Assembly (NCBI GenBank): GCA_025267735.1
Contig: CM046304.1
Coordinates: forward strand, 17,732,001-17,796,000
DNA: 64,000 nucleotides
Direction: 5' to 3'
Source of the DNA: Mactra quadrangularis
Taxonomy: Eukaryota; Mollusca; Bivalvia; Venerida; Mactridae
Part shown: piece after piece, positions 1 through 12,400 of the stretch
Layout of the letters: each line of letters begins with the position of its first letter
How positions within the stretch are numbered: position 1 is the first letter of the stretch
The notes under the pieces: model-generated
Told to the model about the DNA's origin: nothing
Databases searched by the model: none
What the model saw: only the letters and a program-made list of their open reading frames with translations
Translations under genes and position numbers: made by a program

Positions 1-303
1 CATTACAATAACCCGGTTTTCGTTGAAAACCTGGTTAAAAATTACCTATATATGTAAAAATGAAGCTTTCATAAAATATGAAACAAATGTTTTTGTGTGG
101 GCTTAAGGTTATCTGCATTTATACCTCAGCCTGCCTATTGTGGGTTTTTTTTACATTTCTCAATGAAATAAACTAAAAGTTGACCAAATAGAGGGTTAAT
201 GAATCAATTATGGTTATTGAATAAAAAGTCAATATAAATTCTGAAGTTATCAAAGTATTTATTTATTTCCTTCCGGTGAGGAACTAGGACACATTGAACC
301 TAC

Positions 304-440
304 TTTTTGGTACTCTAATTCTGTAGGGTTATGTCTTTGTAACCAGTCTTTGATTGGACGATCTTTAAATGATCCAGTAACTCCTGATGAAACCTGAATC
401 TTTCTTAATGTATCAGATTCTGTAACCAGTTCAATAAAAC
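304..440 (-). CDS. PIK3C2: PIK3C2 exon 24 (kinase, last exon in window)
   Basis: 137 bp between TTCCAG and AAA|GTAGGT. Encodes [34 protein letters not shown] and LEYQK. The conserved continuation into the catalytic loop is expected left of base 1. Bases 1-303 are intron with nothing recognisable. Confidence 0.93.
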
Positions 441-3400
441 CTGGAAATATTACCAAGAAAATTAAGGATTGAAACAATAGAAACTGACTTTCATCAAAAA
501 ATAAATAAAGAAGCTATTGCCATTATTACTGCTTCTGTATATAGTTGCAATAAAATAGTGTTTTACTAATTATCAATCTAAAGTATTATTTTTTATCTTT
601 ATGTACATTTAACATCATAATTTACAACAAAAAGACTCAATTTATTGAAAATATTGAAATGTAAAAGAAAAGATGAAAAAAACAATATGCGGCTCTCTGA
701 GGGACGAATTTACTTGTAGTGGCAGTGGTTATTGATTTAATTAGGGGAAATAACTGCTGGGGGAGTTTAGAAATATAGAGGAATACGAAAGTACAAACCT
801 TTACGAAAGCCGCCCGGCTAGCTCAGTTGGTAGCACGCAAGTCTACTGATCGAGGGGTCATGGGTTCGATTCCCGGGCAAGGCATACTTTCGTGGAGTTT
901 GGTCATGAAATTATTTCTACAGCCATTCTCCCTCCTACCAATGATTTTTAATCATGTAGGGCAGTTGTCAGTCACGGACGAAAGTATGTGCTTAGTAGTT
1001 GGCTAACAGCTAAATCCAGAAATTTAGCCTTTCCAGGAGGAGTGAGTAGGTTGACTGACCGCCGTTATATGACCTATAAAATGTGTTGCTAAGGCGTTAA
1101 ACCCAACAAAACAAACAAACAAAACAAACAAACCTTTACGAGGTCCAGTAGGTAAACAGCTAAACGTTATCATCTTTAAATCCAGACCTTCTTTCAACCA
1201 AAGTCTATCCATAATTCTGACAATTTGCATAGTCATCATGTCTTGTCTTAGATCATCACCCACTTTAAACATGGCATATACATGTCCAACATTCTCTGTG
1301 GCATTCTTAAACACTAGTCTCAATGGAAACGCATTAGACGTGAAAAATGAACAAGACTGTAAAATACAACATAGGTATTATTAGTTACACAGTCAGGTAC
1401 TGACCGGATACGGTGTGATACCGGGTCAGTAAATTAATATTGGGTGAGAGCGTAGCTCGAGCCCAATATTTATTCACTGACCCGGTATCACACCGTATCC
1501 GGTCAGTAACTGACTGTGTAACGAATTTATCTTACCGAGTACTAATTTTGGAGTAGAAAAATAAGGTTTCGTCAGCGCTATCATTTATAAATTTTGTTAC
1601 TGACTGGATATTAGAATCTACTGACCTAATATGGGATAATACATGGTCAGCACGTGACCGCTCTCGGCCAATGAAAAACGAGTATTCTGTACGAGGTAAG
1701 ATAAACAACATTAAAGGTACTCATTCACAAACTTCAACTTAGATATCAACTTTTTCTAAAACTATCAAAATTGTATGGCACTATTTTTGGAAACAGGAAA
1801 ATAGTGTTCTGATAATGACATTTTTAGTGCAAATTGACATACAACTACAAATGATGGTGTTTCATGTAGTAAATATCTAACCCGTATGTCACGGTATTTT
1901 TTCACTTTTATTGTATATTTCTTGCAACATTTAGGTAACTTTGTCTTAAAATAATAAAAATTATTTTTTGACACAATTACAGACACTGAATGGTATTTTG
2001 AAATTATAGAAAAAATAAACCAAATCTGAGAACTAGTACCTTTAACAAACAAAGCGCTGAAGTATTGAACTTGTTTGCTTTTATATTAAAAAGTAAGTAA
2101 TTTCAAATCAAGTGGTCTGAAGGGGGTACTGGATCAAATCCCACCCAGGGTGGTTATACTCTTCCATGAAAATTTGACAATAATGTTAATTTTCCTCAAA
2201 TATTAAGTTATGAGGAAAAGATGCCAGCCTTGTGAAAAGAAAGGTGAGAAATGGTTATAGACAAGGGTCCAGGAAAACTAGGTTAGTGAGCAGACTGCTG
2301 TTATTCAATATGAATGGAGTAGGTACATTGTTGAACCCAGAAAGAATAGTAATTAGTAATTTCATAGGATTCAAATATTTTCTTTTTTTAATTAAAAAAA
2401 TGACCTTTGACTTTGACAGGTTACCAGAAGTTAAAGGGGTCATTATTAGTGACCTCAGGTTTATAAAAAAAAATTTTTGATTGAAGAATTCTAGTAAAAA
2501 ATCAACCTGCCCTCATAAGCCTGGCTCCATGAGGGAGCTTTTGGAATGATGCAAGAGGTAACTTCAATATACAGAAATTCAGTCATCATACAGTATTACA
2601 GAATCAATTTAAAATAACAAGAAACAAATTACTTACTTTCATATCAATTCCAGATACTTCATACCCAGGATTATGTGGTAACAATACTTTACATTTATTT
2701 TGAAATATTTCATATAATACATCTAGATTTTGTCTCAACGTAGCCTGCAAATATATACAATAATATTCATTTCAAAATATATCATACAAAAAGTTATTTC
2801 TCTTTGTCTTGATTCTGTTGAACCTGTCAAAAAAATCATAATAATTAAAAAGTTGAAATAAACTAAAAAAAGGAGGTAATTCTAATGTCTTTTCTAGCCC
2901 TGTTTACTTTTTCAAAGAGTTGTCAATTTCAAAATTAATACTCTATTAGTAAGTAATGCCTCAGTCCCATAAAATCGTGGCTTGTTGTGGACCCGTACGT
3001 GCAGACTGGCATAGGCCGTGGGAAGCTTATAAAGTTTACGGTGCCCACATGGCACAAAACAACACACCTGTACGGAGCCGTAGCTGGAAGATATGCAAGT
3101 TTAATCCATACTCGGCCACGCTTTTTGTTCACGATTTCACTTTGAACCTGATACATGTATCCTGGGCTTATCTCACGGACCCTGGTAAAAACTTAACAGT
3201 CCGTACGGGTACCAAAGAGTTTGTACGGGTCCTTACGAGCTTGATCGCACGGCGCCCGTACTGTGCCCTCACGGCTATTTTTATGTTTATGGGACTGTAG
3301 CTTAAGGGTTGTCCTGACACACAAGTCCTGCACCAAAAATGCAATGTATCACAAAAATTCCCAAAGTTTTTAATATTGTGCATCCACATCAATGCAATTT

Positions 3401-6400
3401 CATCACAACAGCTTTTGTTTACCACCAATCTCCGTAAACAGATATCCTGTAAGCCCTGTCATACAGAATCTCTAAGGTTCGTTATGAGGGTCACATAGAG
3501 ATGACCTTTATGTTGACTAATCAATGTGTAGCTTTCATCTAAACAAAATGCTACAAACAGCATCTTGATTTCACAATTTCTTTTTTTAGACTAAGGCTTG
3601 CAAGATAATTTGGTGGTGGTGTTATTTACAGGCTGTGATTGGAGAACTCTTTTTAAATTGCCTAACATAGACTATGTAAACAAGTTACTAAACAGAATAT
3701 AAAAGGTCACCTGAACTTTCAAAAAGAAACAGCCAGATCTAAACAAGTAAATCTGTGAGCTTATGCTCACTAGTGATACCCCCGCAAAAATTTAAAAATA
3801 TGCAACAAACAGGAAGTAGATGAGCAAGGAGCATGAAATCGCTTTACACCACATGGGACTATGGGATGAAGCAATATGCAAAGTATTAGGCTGCTGCATG
3901 TTATAGTTGCTGAGAAAACTGCGACGGAAATTTTGTAACGGACCGACGCACGGACGGACAAGGGTAAAACAGTATACCCCCCCTCTTCTTCAAAGCGGGG
4001 GTATAATAAGTGAGTAGACAAGCCGAGAATTTATGATTGGGTTTTAATCAGATTGGTTTATCACCAATGTGTTTCCAAAAATCTACTTTCAGTTTCATTA
4101 CTCTTAAAAATATCATCATCATCATCATTTATAGTACTTGCCTCACTCTTCATAGAGCATAATCGCGATGAAAACTTATGTACATGCGCAGCAATTGGGC
4201 ATCTTTTTACAATTAAAATTTTTTCTATATACATCTTTTAAAAATATGGTTAAAAACTGGCAATAAATTTAGTTGGTTGTTGAGTGGATCATCAGAGCCG
4301 ACTTGAAACTATCCAATGTCTGTTGCTCGACGACTTGATTGGGTAGGCGGTTCCAGAGGATGATGGTGGCCGGGTAGAAGCTGTTCTGGTACACAGACTT
4401 CTTGCATGAAAGCTAAAATATAACATACAATAAGCTATACAAGTAAATTTTTCACCTCTTTTTCACTGCCTCTTGCTTTTTGTACTTTCTCAGCAGTATT
4501 CTGTAAAACCTTTACAATTTCTTCTTGTTTCATAAATTCTTGATATAAAGCCTCCCCAGCCACACTTACTAAAGCTACAAACATTAACTCATATCTTCTC
4601 TTGTATTGACTATCTTGTGTCGCTCCTTTCAATAACCTAAAATAAAGTTTGGAAAGTTAAAAGTCTGCCCAGCTAACTCAGTTGGTAGCACTCAAGTCTA
4701 ATGATTGAGGGGTAGTAGGTTGACAATCTCAGTAAACAGATATCCTGTAGAGCATTGTCATACAGGATCTCTACTATCTCAATGGAGGGTCATGTCGAGA
4801 TGACCTTTATGTCGACTAATCAATGCATAGTAGAGGTGAAACGATTAATCGCGGTTCACAAAGAATCACGATTTTTTACGCTCGATTCGGTTCGGTTCGA
4901 TTCGATTCGGAAGAGGCAGTTTCGATTCGATTCTTTTTTTTAAATACTGTCTTTTTCAGTAGTTTTGTGAGTTGAATGAAACGCCCCTTTTCGGTTAAAA
5001 TAAGCATTTTTTATAGTAAACTAAAATAGTGTACCCTTATTGACCGACGATTGTTAATCCAGATAAGAGTTGTAAAAAGTGAGACTGCCCGCTGCAATTA
5101 TACATGTTAATTACGCGTACATGTCAATTAGACCTTATTGTCGGTCACACGCTGGGAGATTTACTCGCTGACAGAAAATCGATAATGGAGTCGCCGAGTT
5201 AGTTAACACGCTTGATATCATTCATATATACCTAAGACTGGTACCTAGAGAGAATATAGTGATAAAGGGGCCACCAAGATATAACCAGTCAATTTAGTTT
5301 TACACGATCGGCAATATTGGGGGATTTTTCTTAAGAAAAACAAATTAAACTTTTCACATCGTCGTTTCCTGAAGCATCATTTGTTAAATCAAGATGAAAA
5401 CATTGAAAACAATAAGTTTTTTAATCACAAAAGATGTTTCATATGAAATTGCTATCTAGCGTTGGTAGCGAAAATGAATGACATAACGCCGAAATGGTTG
5501 AAGCGATTTCGTTCCCTATGATACAGAATTAAATCAAGCATGATAAAGTAATTTAGAGATAAACTGTAAACTTAATTGTTTGTTTTGACGTTATTTATGT
5601 TAATTTTCGGGAAAATCCTCTTTGTTTTTCTTAACTATTAAAATCGGGCAAAACGTGGTTGGTTAGATTTTATTTACTATAAATTGGAAATGAATTCTAT
5701 GAAATGTCCGAAGATAATTGTATATTTTCACTAATACGTTCATTTAAGCCCAAAAATAATTTTATTTTGAAATAAACATTAGTGTAAGAAAGTTATAAAT
5801 ATAGATCTAGAGTTGATAAAAATTAATTTATAAAACGTTTATGATGTAATGAGAATTATTTTAAATCATGCCAGAGCCAAAAGAAAATATTTTGAAACAA
5901 ACTAAATTAAGTTGGTCATAGTGATTTACATTTGCTGAATGCTTGCAATTTTTTATTGTCTAAGCGTAACCTTAACTAGTCATTAATTATGGCATTGATG
6001 CACTGAAGAATAATTTTATTTTGATAATGACTTGAGTCATTTACTGTTTGCACGTACATGTAGGTAAGGAGAAATAAACAATTTGTCCATGGGCATTACT
6101 TTTCATTAAAAAGTTGGAAATAATATGATTTGTCATTTATATATGCTAAAATGCAGTAAAATATTTTTAACTATTCAAGCTCTAATACCTGTAAAATGGG
6201 TATTATTAAAGAATTAGAATTTTTCGTCTTCCAGGAGGGAGGTCCCTCAGATAAAAATGCACTGTTCTTAAATATTATAAATTATTTTCATCTAAAAATA
6301 ATTCGATTTATTTACTTTAGAAATACAACGTGTCGTCTGCTCTGTCTTAATTCTAATGGTTCCCGTTTTCATAGCGTAACGCAATTCACGCTCACTCACG

Positions 6401-9400
6401 AACGGGTACAAGAGACTATAAATTCAAAAATCTCGTGCGACCGTTTCACTCTCACTTTAAACTTCGCCGAGTCAATTGCTTCTTCTTATTACGTACCGAG
6501 TTATAGTTATGCCACGTGGAAGGGGCAGAAGAGTTGGAAGGCGTGATAATGGAATTGTTACCAGAGCTATGAGGAGGGAAGCTCAACCAGCTTTGGAAAG
6601 GAGAAGGAATGAACGAGAAGACCAAGCGCCGAAGAGACGTAGGAAGGAGGATTGTGAACAGCAGAACGTGGACGAGATAGACGGGGGAGATAATCCTTTA
6701 TTATTGGACGAGTCGGGTAGGTGCAACACTTTTGTCGATTTTGAGCATGTTTTGGCCACTGAGAACATTTTACCAAGCACTAAAACCCCTTTTGGCTCAT
6801 TGCATAATGCTGCAACTGCTTTTAGCAACGAGGGGAATGTCGGCAACCCTGGCCCCCCACCTACTCAGGCGAGCGCCCAAGCTAATATTTATCCCACTTT
6901 CTGTCAGCCAAACTTAGTATATCTAGCCTCAGACGATATAGCTGCACACGTGCCTTCGTCGTTAAAACAACAAATTTGTAGGGGTGAATATATTAATTTA
7001 TCGTTGTTACTCAAAGGTGCCATTGAATTGGATAATTATTGTAAAGGCGGTGTACTCAAGCTAACGGCTGAGGGACAGATTGAAACCGTTCAGAAAGAGT
7101 GCAAGGATAAAATTTATTCTATTGAGCAATGGACAAACGCCTTTATAATTTTTGCGTCCATTTATTTGTTATCTCACAGTGATAAAGTACATGACTTGCT
7201 TCATTATATGTTCAATATTAGGGAATGTGCTTTACGCGAAGGTGGCTCAGCCTGGCGTATATATGATGAACAGTTCCGTCTCCGTCAAGCTCTATCTCCC
7301 AGATCCTGGTCTAAAATTAATAACGACCTGTGGTGGAGATGTATGCAATTAAAAAATCCACAAAAAAGTGCCACACCAAACAATCGTAGATATACATGTA
7401 TAGACTTCAATAAGGGTTACTGTTCTTGGCCTAATTGTAAATTCACACATATGTGCAATAAGTGTTCTGGTTCTCACCCAGAAATCAACTGCTACCAGTC
7501 TAGGCCCAATATGAGCCCCCTGAATAGTAATTTTAGTCCCAATAACTTTCGTGGAAGGGGCTTTAGAAGACCCTTTAGAGGCCCAGGACGAGGCCAAAAT
7601 CAGAAACGATCCTAAGGTAAACGACCCAGAACATTTAAATTTGTTTAGTTTGGCTAAATCTCCGGTCAATATTGAAGCAATAAAACATTATTCTCTTGGT
7701 TACGATAAAAACGAGGCAGATTTTTTAATAAAAGGTTTTTCAGAAGGTTTTTCCCTACAGTACACTGGTCCAAGGTCCCCCAGAGATTCAAAGAACTTAC
7801 GCTCTGTTTCGCTCAATCCTGAGATCATTAAAGTTCAAATTAACAAAGAGATAGAGAAAGAAAGAATAGGCGGCCCGTTTACTTCAAGGCCACTTCCGAA
7901 CCTTATTGTTAGCCCTATCGGTCTAGTTCCAAAAAAATCACCGGGTGAATACCGTATGATCCATCATTTATCTTTTCCCGTAGGCGGGTCGGTAAATGAT
8001 TATATTGATCCTTCATTGTGTTCCGTCAATTATACCAACTTCGACCAAGCCGTTAAATTAGTGCAAGATCTTGGCCAAAATTGCAAACTGTTCAAATCAG
8101 ATATCAAAAGTGCTTACCGTCTCATACCAATAAATCCATCCGACTTCGAACTCTTAGGCTTTTGCTATGACGACAAATTTTATTTCGATAAAGCCTTACC
8201 TTTTGGAGCATCAATAAGTTGTATTACTTTTGAAAGATTTGCTAGATTCTTGGAATACTGCGTAAAATTGAACTCTAAATCCGACAACCTGATTCATTAT
8301 TTAGACGATTTTTTGGGTGGGGACAAAACAACAGACACATGTACTCATCTTCTTAACTTATTTAAAGAAACTATGATTGAATTAGGTGTACCTATTGCGG
8401 ACGAAAAGACAGAGGGGCCGACGGAGATATTGATATTTCTTGGCTTAGAACTTAACTCACGTGACATGACTGTTAAGATTCCTAGCAATAAAATAAACGA
8501 AGTCATTGACAAAATTCACGGCATATTGGCTAACAAAAAAACAACACTAAAAAAAAATGCAGTCTTTAATTGGATCATTAAACTTTTGTTGTCGGGCAAT
8601 AGCAATCGGTAGACCCTTCTGTAGACGTTTGATCAATTCAGTCTGTGGTCTTACGAAACCGCATCATCATATAAGAGTTAAAAAGGAAATTCGTTTAGAT
8701 CTGTCCATGTGGTTAAAATTCCTTAAACATTTTAATGGTATATCTGTCTTTCATGACCGCTATTGGATAACCAACGAAGATACCCATCTGTTCTCCGACA
8801 GCGCGGCGGGCGAAGGTTTAGGCTTCGGATTATTATTTAAAAACCACTGGTGTCAAGAAAAATGGCCTGATGTATGGCATGCAAACAGTTTTACGAAAGA
8901 TATAACGGTCCTAGAGTTGTTTCCCTTGTTGGTTGCACTATTTGTTTGGGGTCACGAATTAAAAAACAAAAAAATTCAATTTAATTGTGATAACATTGCA
9001 GTTGTCCATATCCTAAACAAGTTGTCATCAAAATCAAATGAAATTATGTGCATAGTTAGATTACTTACTCTCCGATGCCTACAGATGAACATTTTAATAA
9101 AAGCTTCACACTACCCAGGCCGTTTCAACGAAATTTGTGACAGCTTGTCTCGTTTTCAGATGTCTCGCTTCAGACAGCTAGCACCGGAGGCAGATCGAGA
9201 GCCAACTCCAATACCAGACTTTCTTTGGAGCATCTTCAATCAAGAGCTGGACAGCTACTTAGATCCGGAATAGCACTTAACTCTACCTTGACATATAATA
9301 CTTCCATCCGCAGTTTCGAGCAATTTAGACGGCTATACAAACTACCAGCAAAATTTCCTTTCCAAACTCATCATGTTATCCTATTTATAACGTATTGCTT

Positions 9401-12400
9401 TGAGAAGGGATTATCACCAAAAACTATAACAACCTATGTTGCAGGTCTGAATTATATTCACAAACTACATGGTCATTCAGAGATTTCAAATTCTTTTGTT
9501 ATAAACAAACTTTTGGAAGGTTGTCGTAGAACCCGCACTTCTCGAGATTATAGAGCTCCTTTGACTAAGACTATATTAGAGTCCGTCTGCAGCCTTCTAC
9601 CTCAAATTTGTTATGACAAATATGAAACAACTTTGTTCAATGCCATATTTTCACTAGCATATTATGGACTCTTTAGGGCAAGCGAACTAGTCGCACCGAC
9701 AAAAGAGAATACTGTTGGTCCCGTTAGGTTCTCAGATGTATCATTTAAAGATAACAAATACTTGATTATTATATTATATAGATTCAAAACTAACCAAAGG
9801 GGAACCCCCTACAAATTGAAGATACCTGCTACTATAGGCCCTACGTGTCCGGTCCGTGCTGTGTCCGAATTTGTTTGGATTAGACCTAACAAGCAAGGCA
9901 TGCTATTTTGTCACTCAAACGGGACCCCAGTAACTAGAGCCCAGTTTACATTTATTTTGAATAAATGCACAACTAATCTAAAACTAAATGGCACTTATCG
10001 CACGCATAGCTTTAGAATAGGCAGAGCAACAGATCTAGCAACTCAAGGTGTGTCGGCTGATTCTATTTGCAAGTTGGGACGTTGGTCATCCGATTGCTAC
10101 AAGTCATACGTTCGTTTGTAATCCATAAGGATGCTTAACAACATGGTGCATGCCTTATACTAATATATACTTTATATAATTAAATTATGTCAGGAATATA
10201 TATCATATCTTTTGTTAATGGAAGTATCATTGCCTAAAATTACATAAAATGATGCGTATAAATATTTAATATTTTAGAAATATGGATACTGGGCGATTCA
10301 ATCCCCTATTGGGCGGGGGAACGAGCTAGAAAGACAGGGAAGCCTAATTTAAAAGTCAACAAGAAGATATCTTGGCTTGGAGTAAGGGGCCTGGGATGGC
10401 AGAGCTTTCGCCACGCATATGAGGGTAAAGTCATATTATCAACCCCACCAGAAATTATTTTCATTCATTTAGGGGGAAACGATCTTCATAACTTATCTAT
10501 CTGCAAAATTAAAAACCTCATTAAGAGGGAATTAAAATATTTAAATTCTGCTTTCCCATCAACAACTTTAATTTGGGTAGACATTTTACCTAGAAAAAAT
10601 TGGCGGGGGGACTTATCCCAGAAACAAGTAGAACTAAAACGGAAACGCATTAATAAATTAGGGCGCGCTAATGTTGATTCACTAGGCAAGGGAGCACATA
10701 TCAGTCCTGACATAGATGTCAACACCAATTTCTTCAGGCCAGATGGGGTCCATCTAAATGATGTGGGTCTAGAATTTTATTTAGACTATGTAAGGGACGC
10801 AATTAGTAAATATTCTCTTTGTTAATAAATAATAGATTTTGGGGGATAAATTTTTCAAATTTTCAAAATTTATTGTGGCGTAAAAATCTATAAGCCACCT
10901 AGTATTCGCAATTCCCGTCATTCCATTATAACCGGTTATTTGGGTCTGTGGAAAACAGATCTCATGTGGCACCTACTGGGTGCATATCACTTGAGATCTG
11001 TAGAACACTGCCACGCGGTAGCCGGTTCAAGTCTGCAAATTCTTCTTGTTACTAGCCACTTGTACAAAATTCTTTACCTGTATTGCCAAATTGTAATAAA
11101 CTGTAAGCAGTTAGTACTCAGAATTTTTATGGATTGCGTCCCTTGCATAACGCCTGGTCCCCTTCCGGTGAATCTTCATAAAGCGGCCAATACAAGCCAT
11201 ACTATCAATTATACTTTATGTTATTAATATTAAACTGTAATCTTCGAGGGTCAATCCCCTCCAGGTTGGATCACATTTACTGTATATCCATGCTTCCGTC
11301 TTCATTGTTTAACATGTTTTCTTGAATTACTCGTACTTAGAATAATTCTAAGTATTTAATAAACATTGAAAACTTTATTTGGTTTCATTTTTATTTCTAA
11401 TAATGTAAATAATATAAATTATTTTCATCTAAAAATAATTCGATTTATTTACTTTAGAAATACAACGTGTCGTCTGCTCTGTCTTAATTCTAATGGTTCC
11501 CGTTTTCATAGCGTAACGCAATTCACGCTCACTCACGAACGGGTACAAGAGACTATAAATTCAAAAATCTCGTGCGACCGTTTCACTCTCACTTTAAACT
11601 TCGCCGAGTCAATTGCTTCTTCCCACCACTCCCCCCCCCCTAAATTTATGACTATAGCTTTTCATATTAAAATCAAGCTCGGAGGATATGCCCAATTTGT
11701 TTCCATTTACTGCCCATATTATTTATATATTACAGATCATTATATGATAGATGTTTCGAAATGTTATGAGTGTATTGAGATCCATATTATCAGCAATGGC
11801 TTGAAATACAAACGTTCAAAGTACAGTTCTCCATTGTTCTACTTACACATGAGAAGTGAATTGGAAAGATGATTATGGAACAATATTTTATGGAAAAGAA
11901 AACCAACAACGAATAACACGAGTGCCAGTGAACAAGAGGATCTCAAGGTTATAAACAATGTTTTACATAAGTGATAAAATCTATTATCACTACAATAATA
12001 ATTTCAGTGTTAATACAGACATGAATGGTATAGTGGATAATTGGTGAATATTCAGATAATTAAACGTAACGGGGATGAAGAATTATTCTAACTAACTAGT
12101 TTTATCATTTTAATGAACGCTAGCTGAACTGACGAATTATTAACTATCCGAAACTCTGAAGCTTAGAGCAATGCAATCGTAGCTCCAATTTTCGCATTCT
12201 TACAGTCTAAAAACATTTATTTTCAATTTTGATAGAGTGAATACTAGTAATTACGTCGAAAAAAAAAAAAAACGTACGCACTCATGACAGGTTATTTGAT
12301 AATACTTATTTGTACATTAACATTTCTTTTGGAGTTACGATTGTATTCCAACTAAACACCAGAAATACACAAGGTTGTCGTACTTGTAGCCATATATTTG

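Noticed and set aside
811..885. Functional tRNA gene
   Set aside because: Has box A and B but is the head of a SINE with body, tail and target duplication; several diverged copies exist.
6196..6546. Coding frame shared with 11366-11872 and frame shared by 10940-11227 and 13649-13969
   Set aside because: These are the Ngaro split direct repeats A and B; the frames are by-products of the repeats.
10486..10972. Minus-strand frames at 10486-10728 and 10781-10972
   Set aside because: Shadows opposite the SGNH hydrolase and repeat B1.
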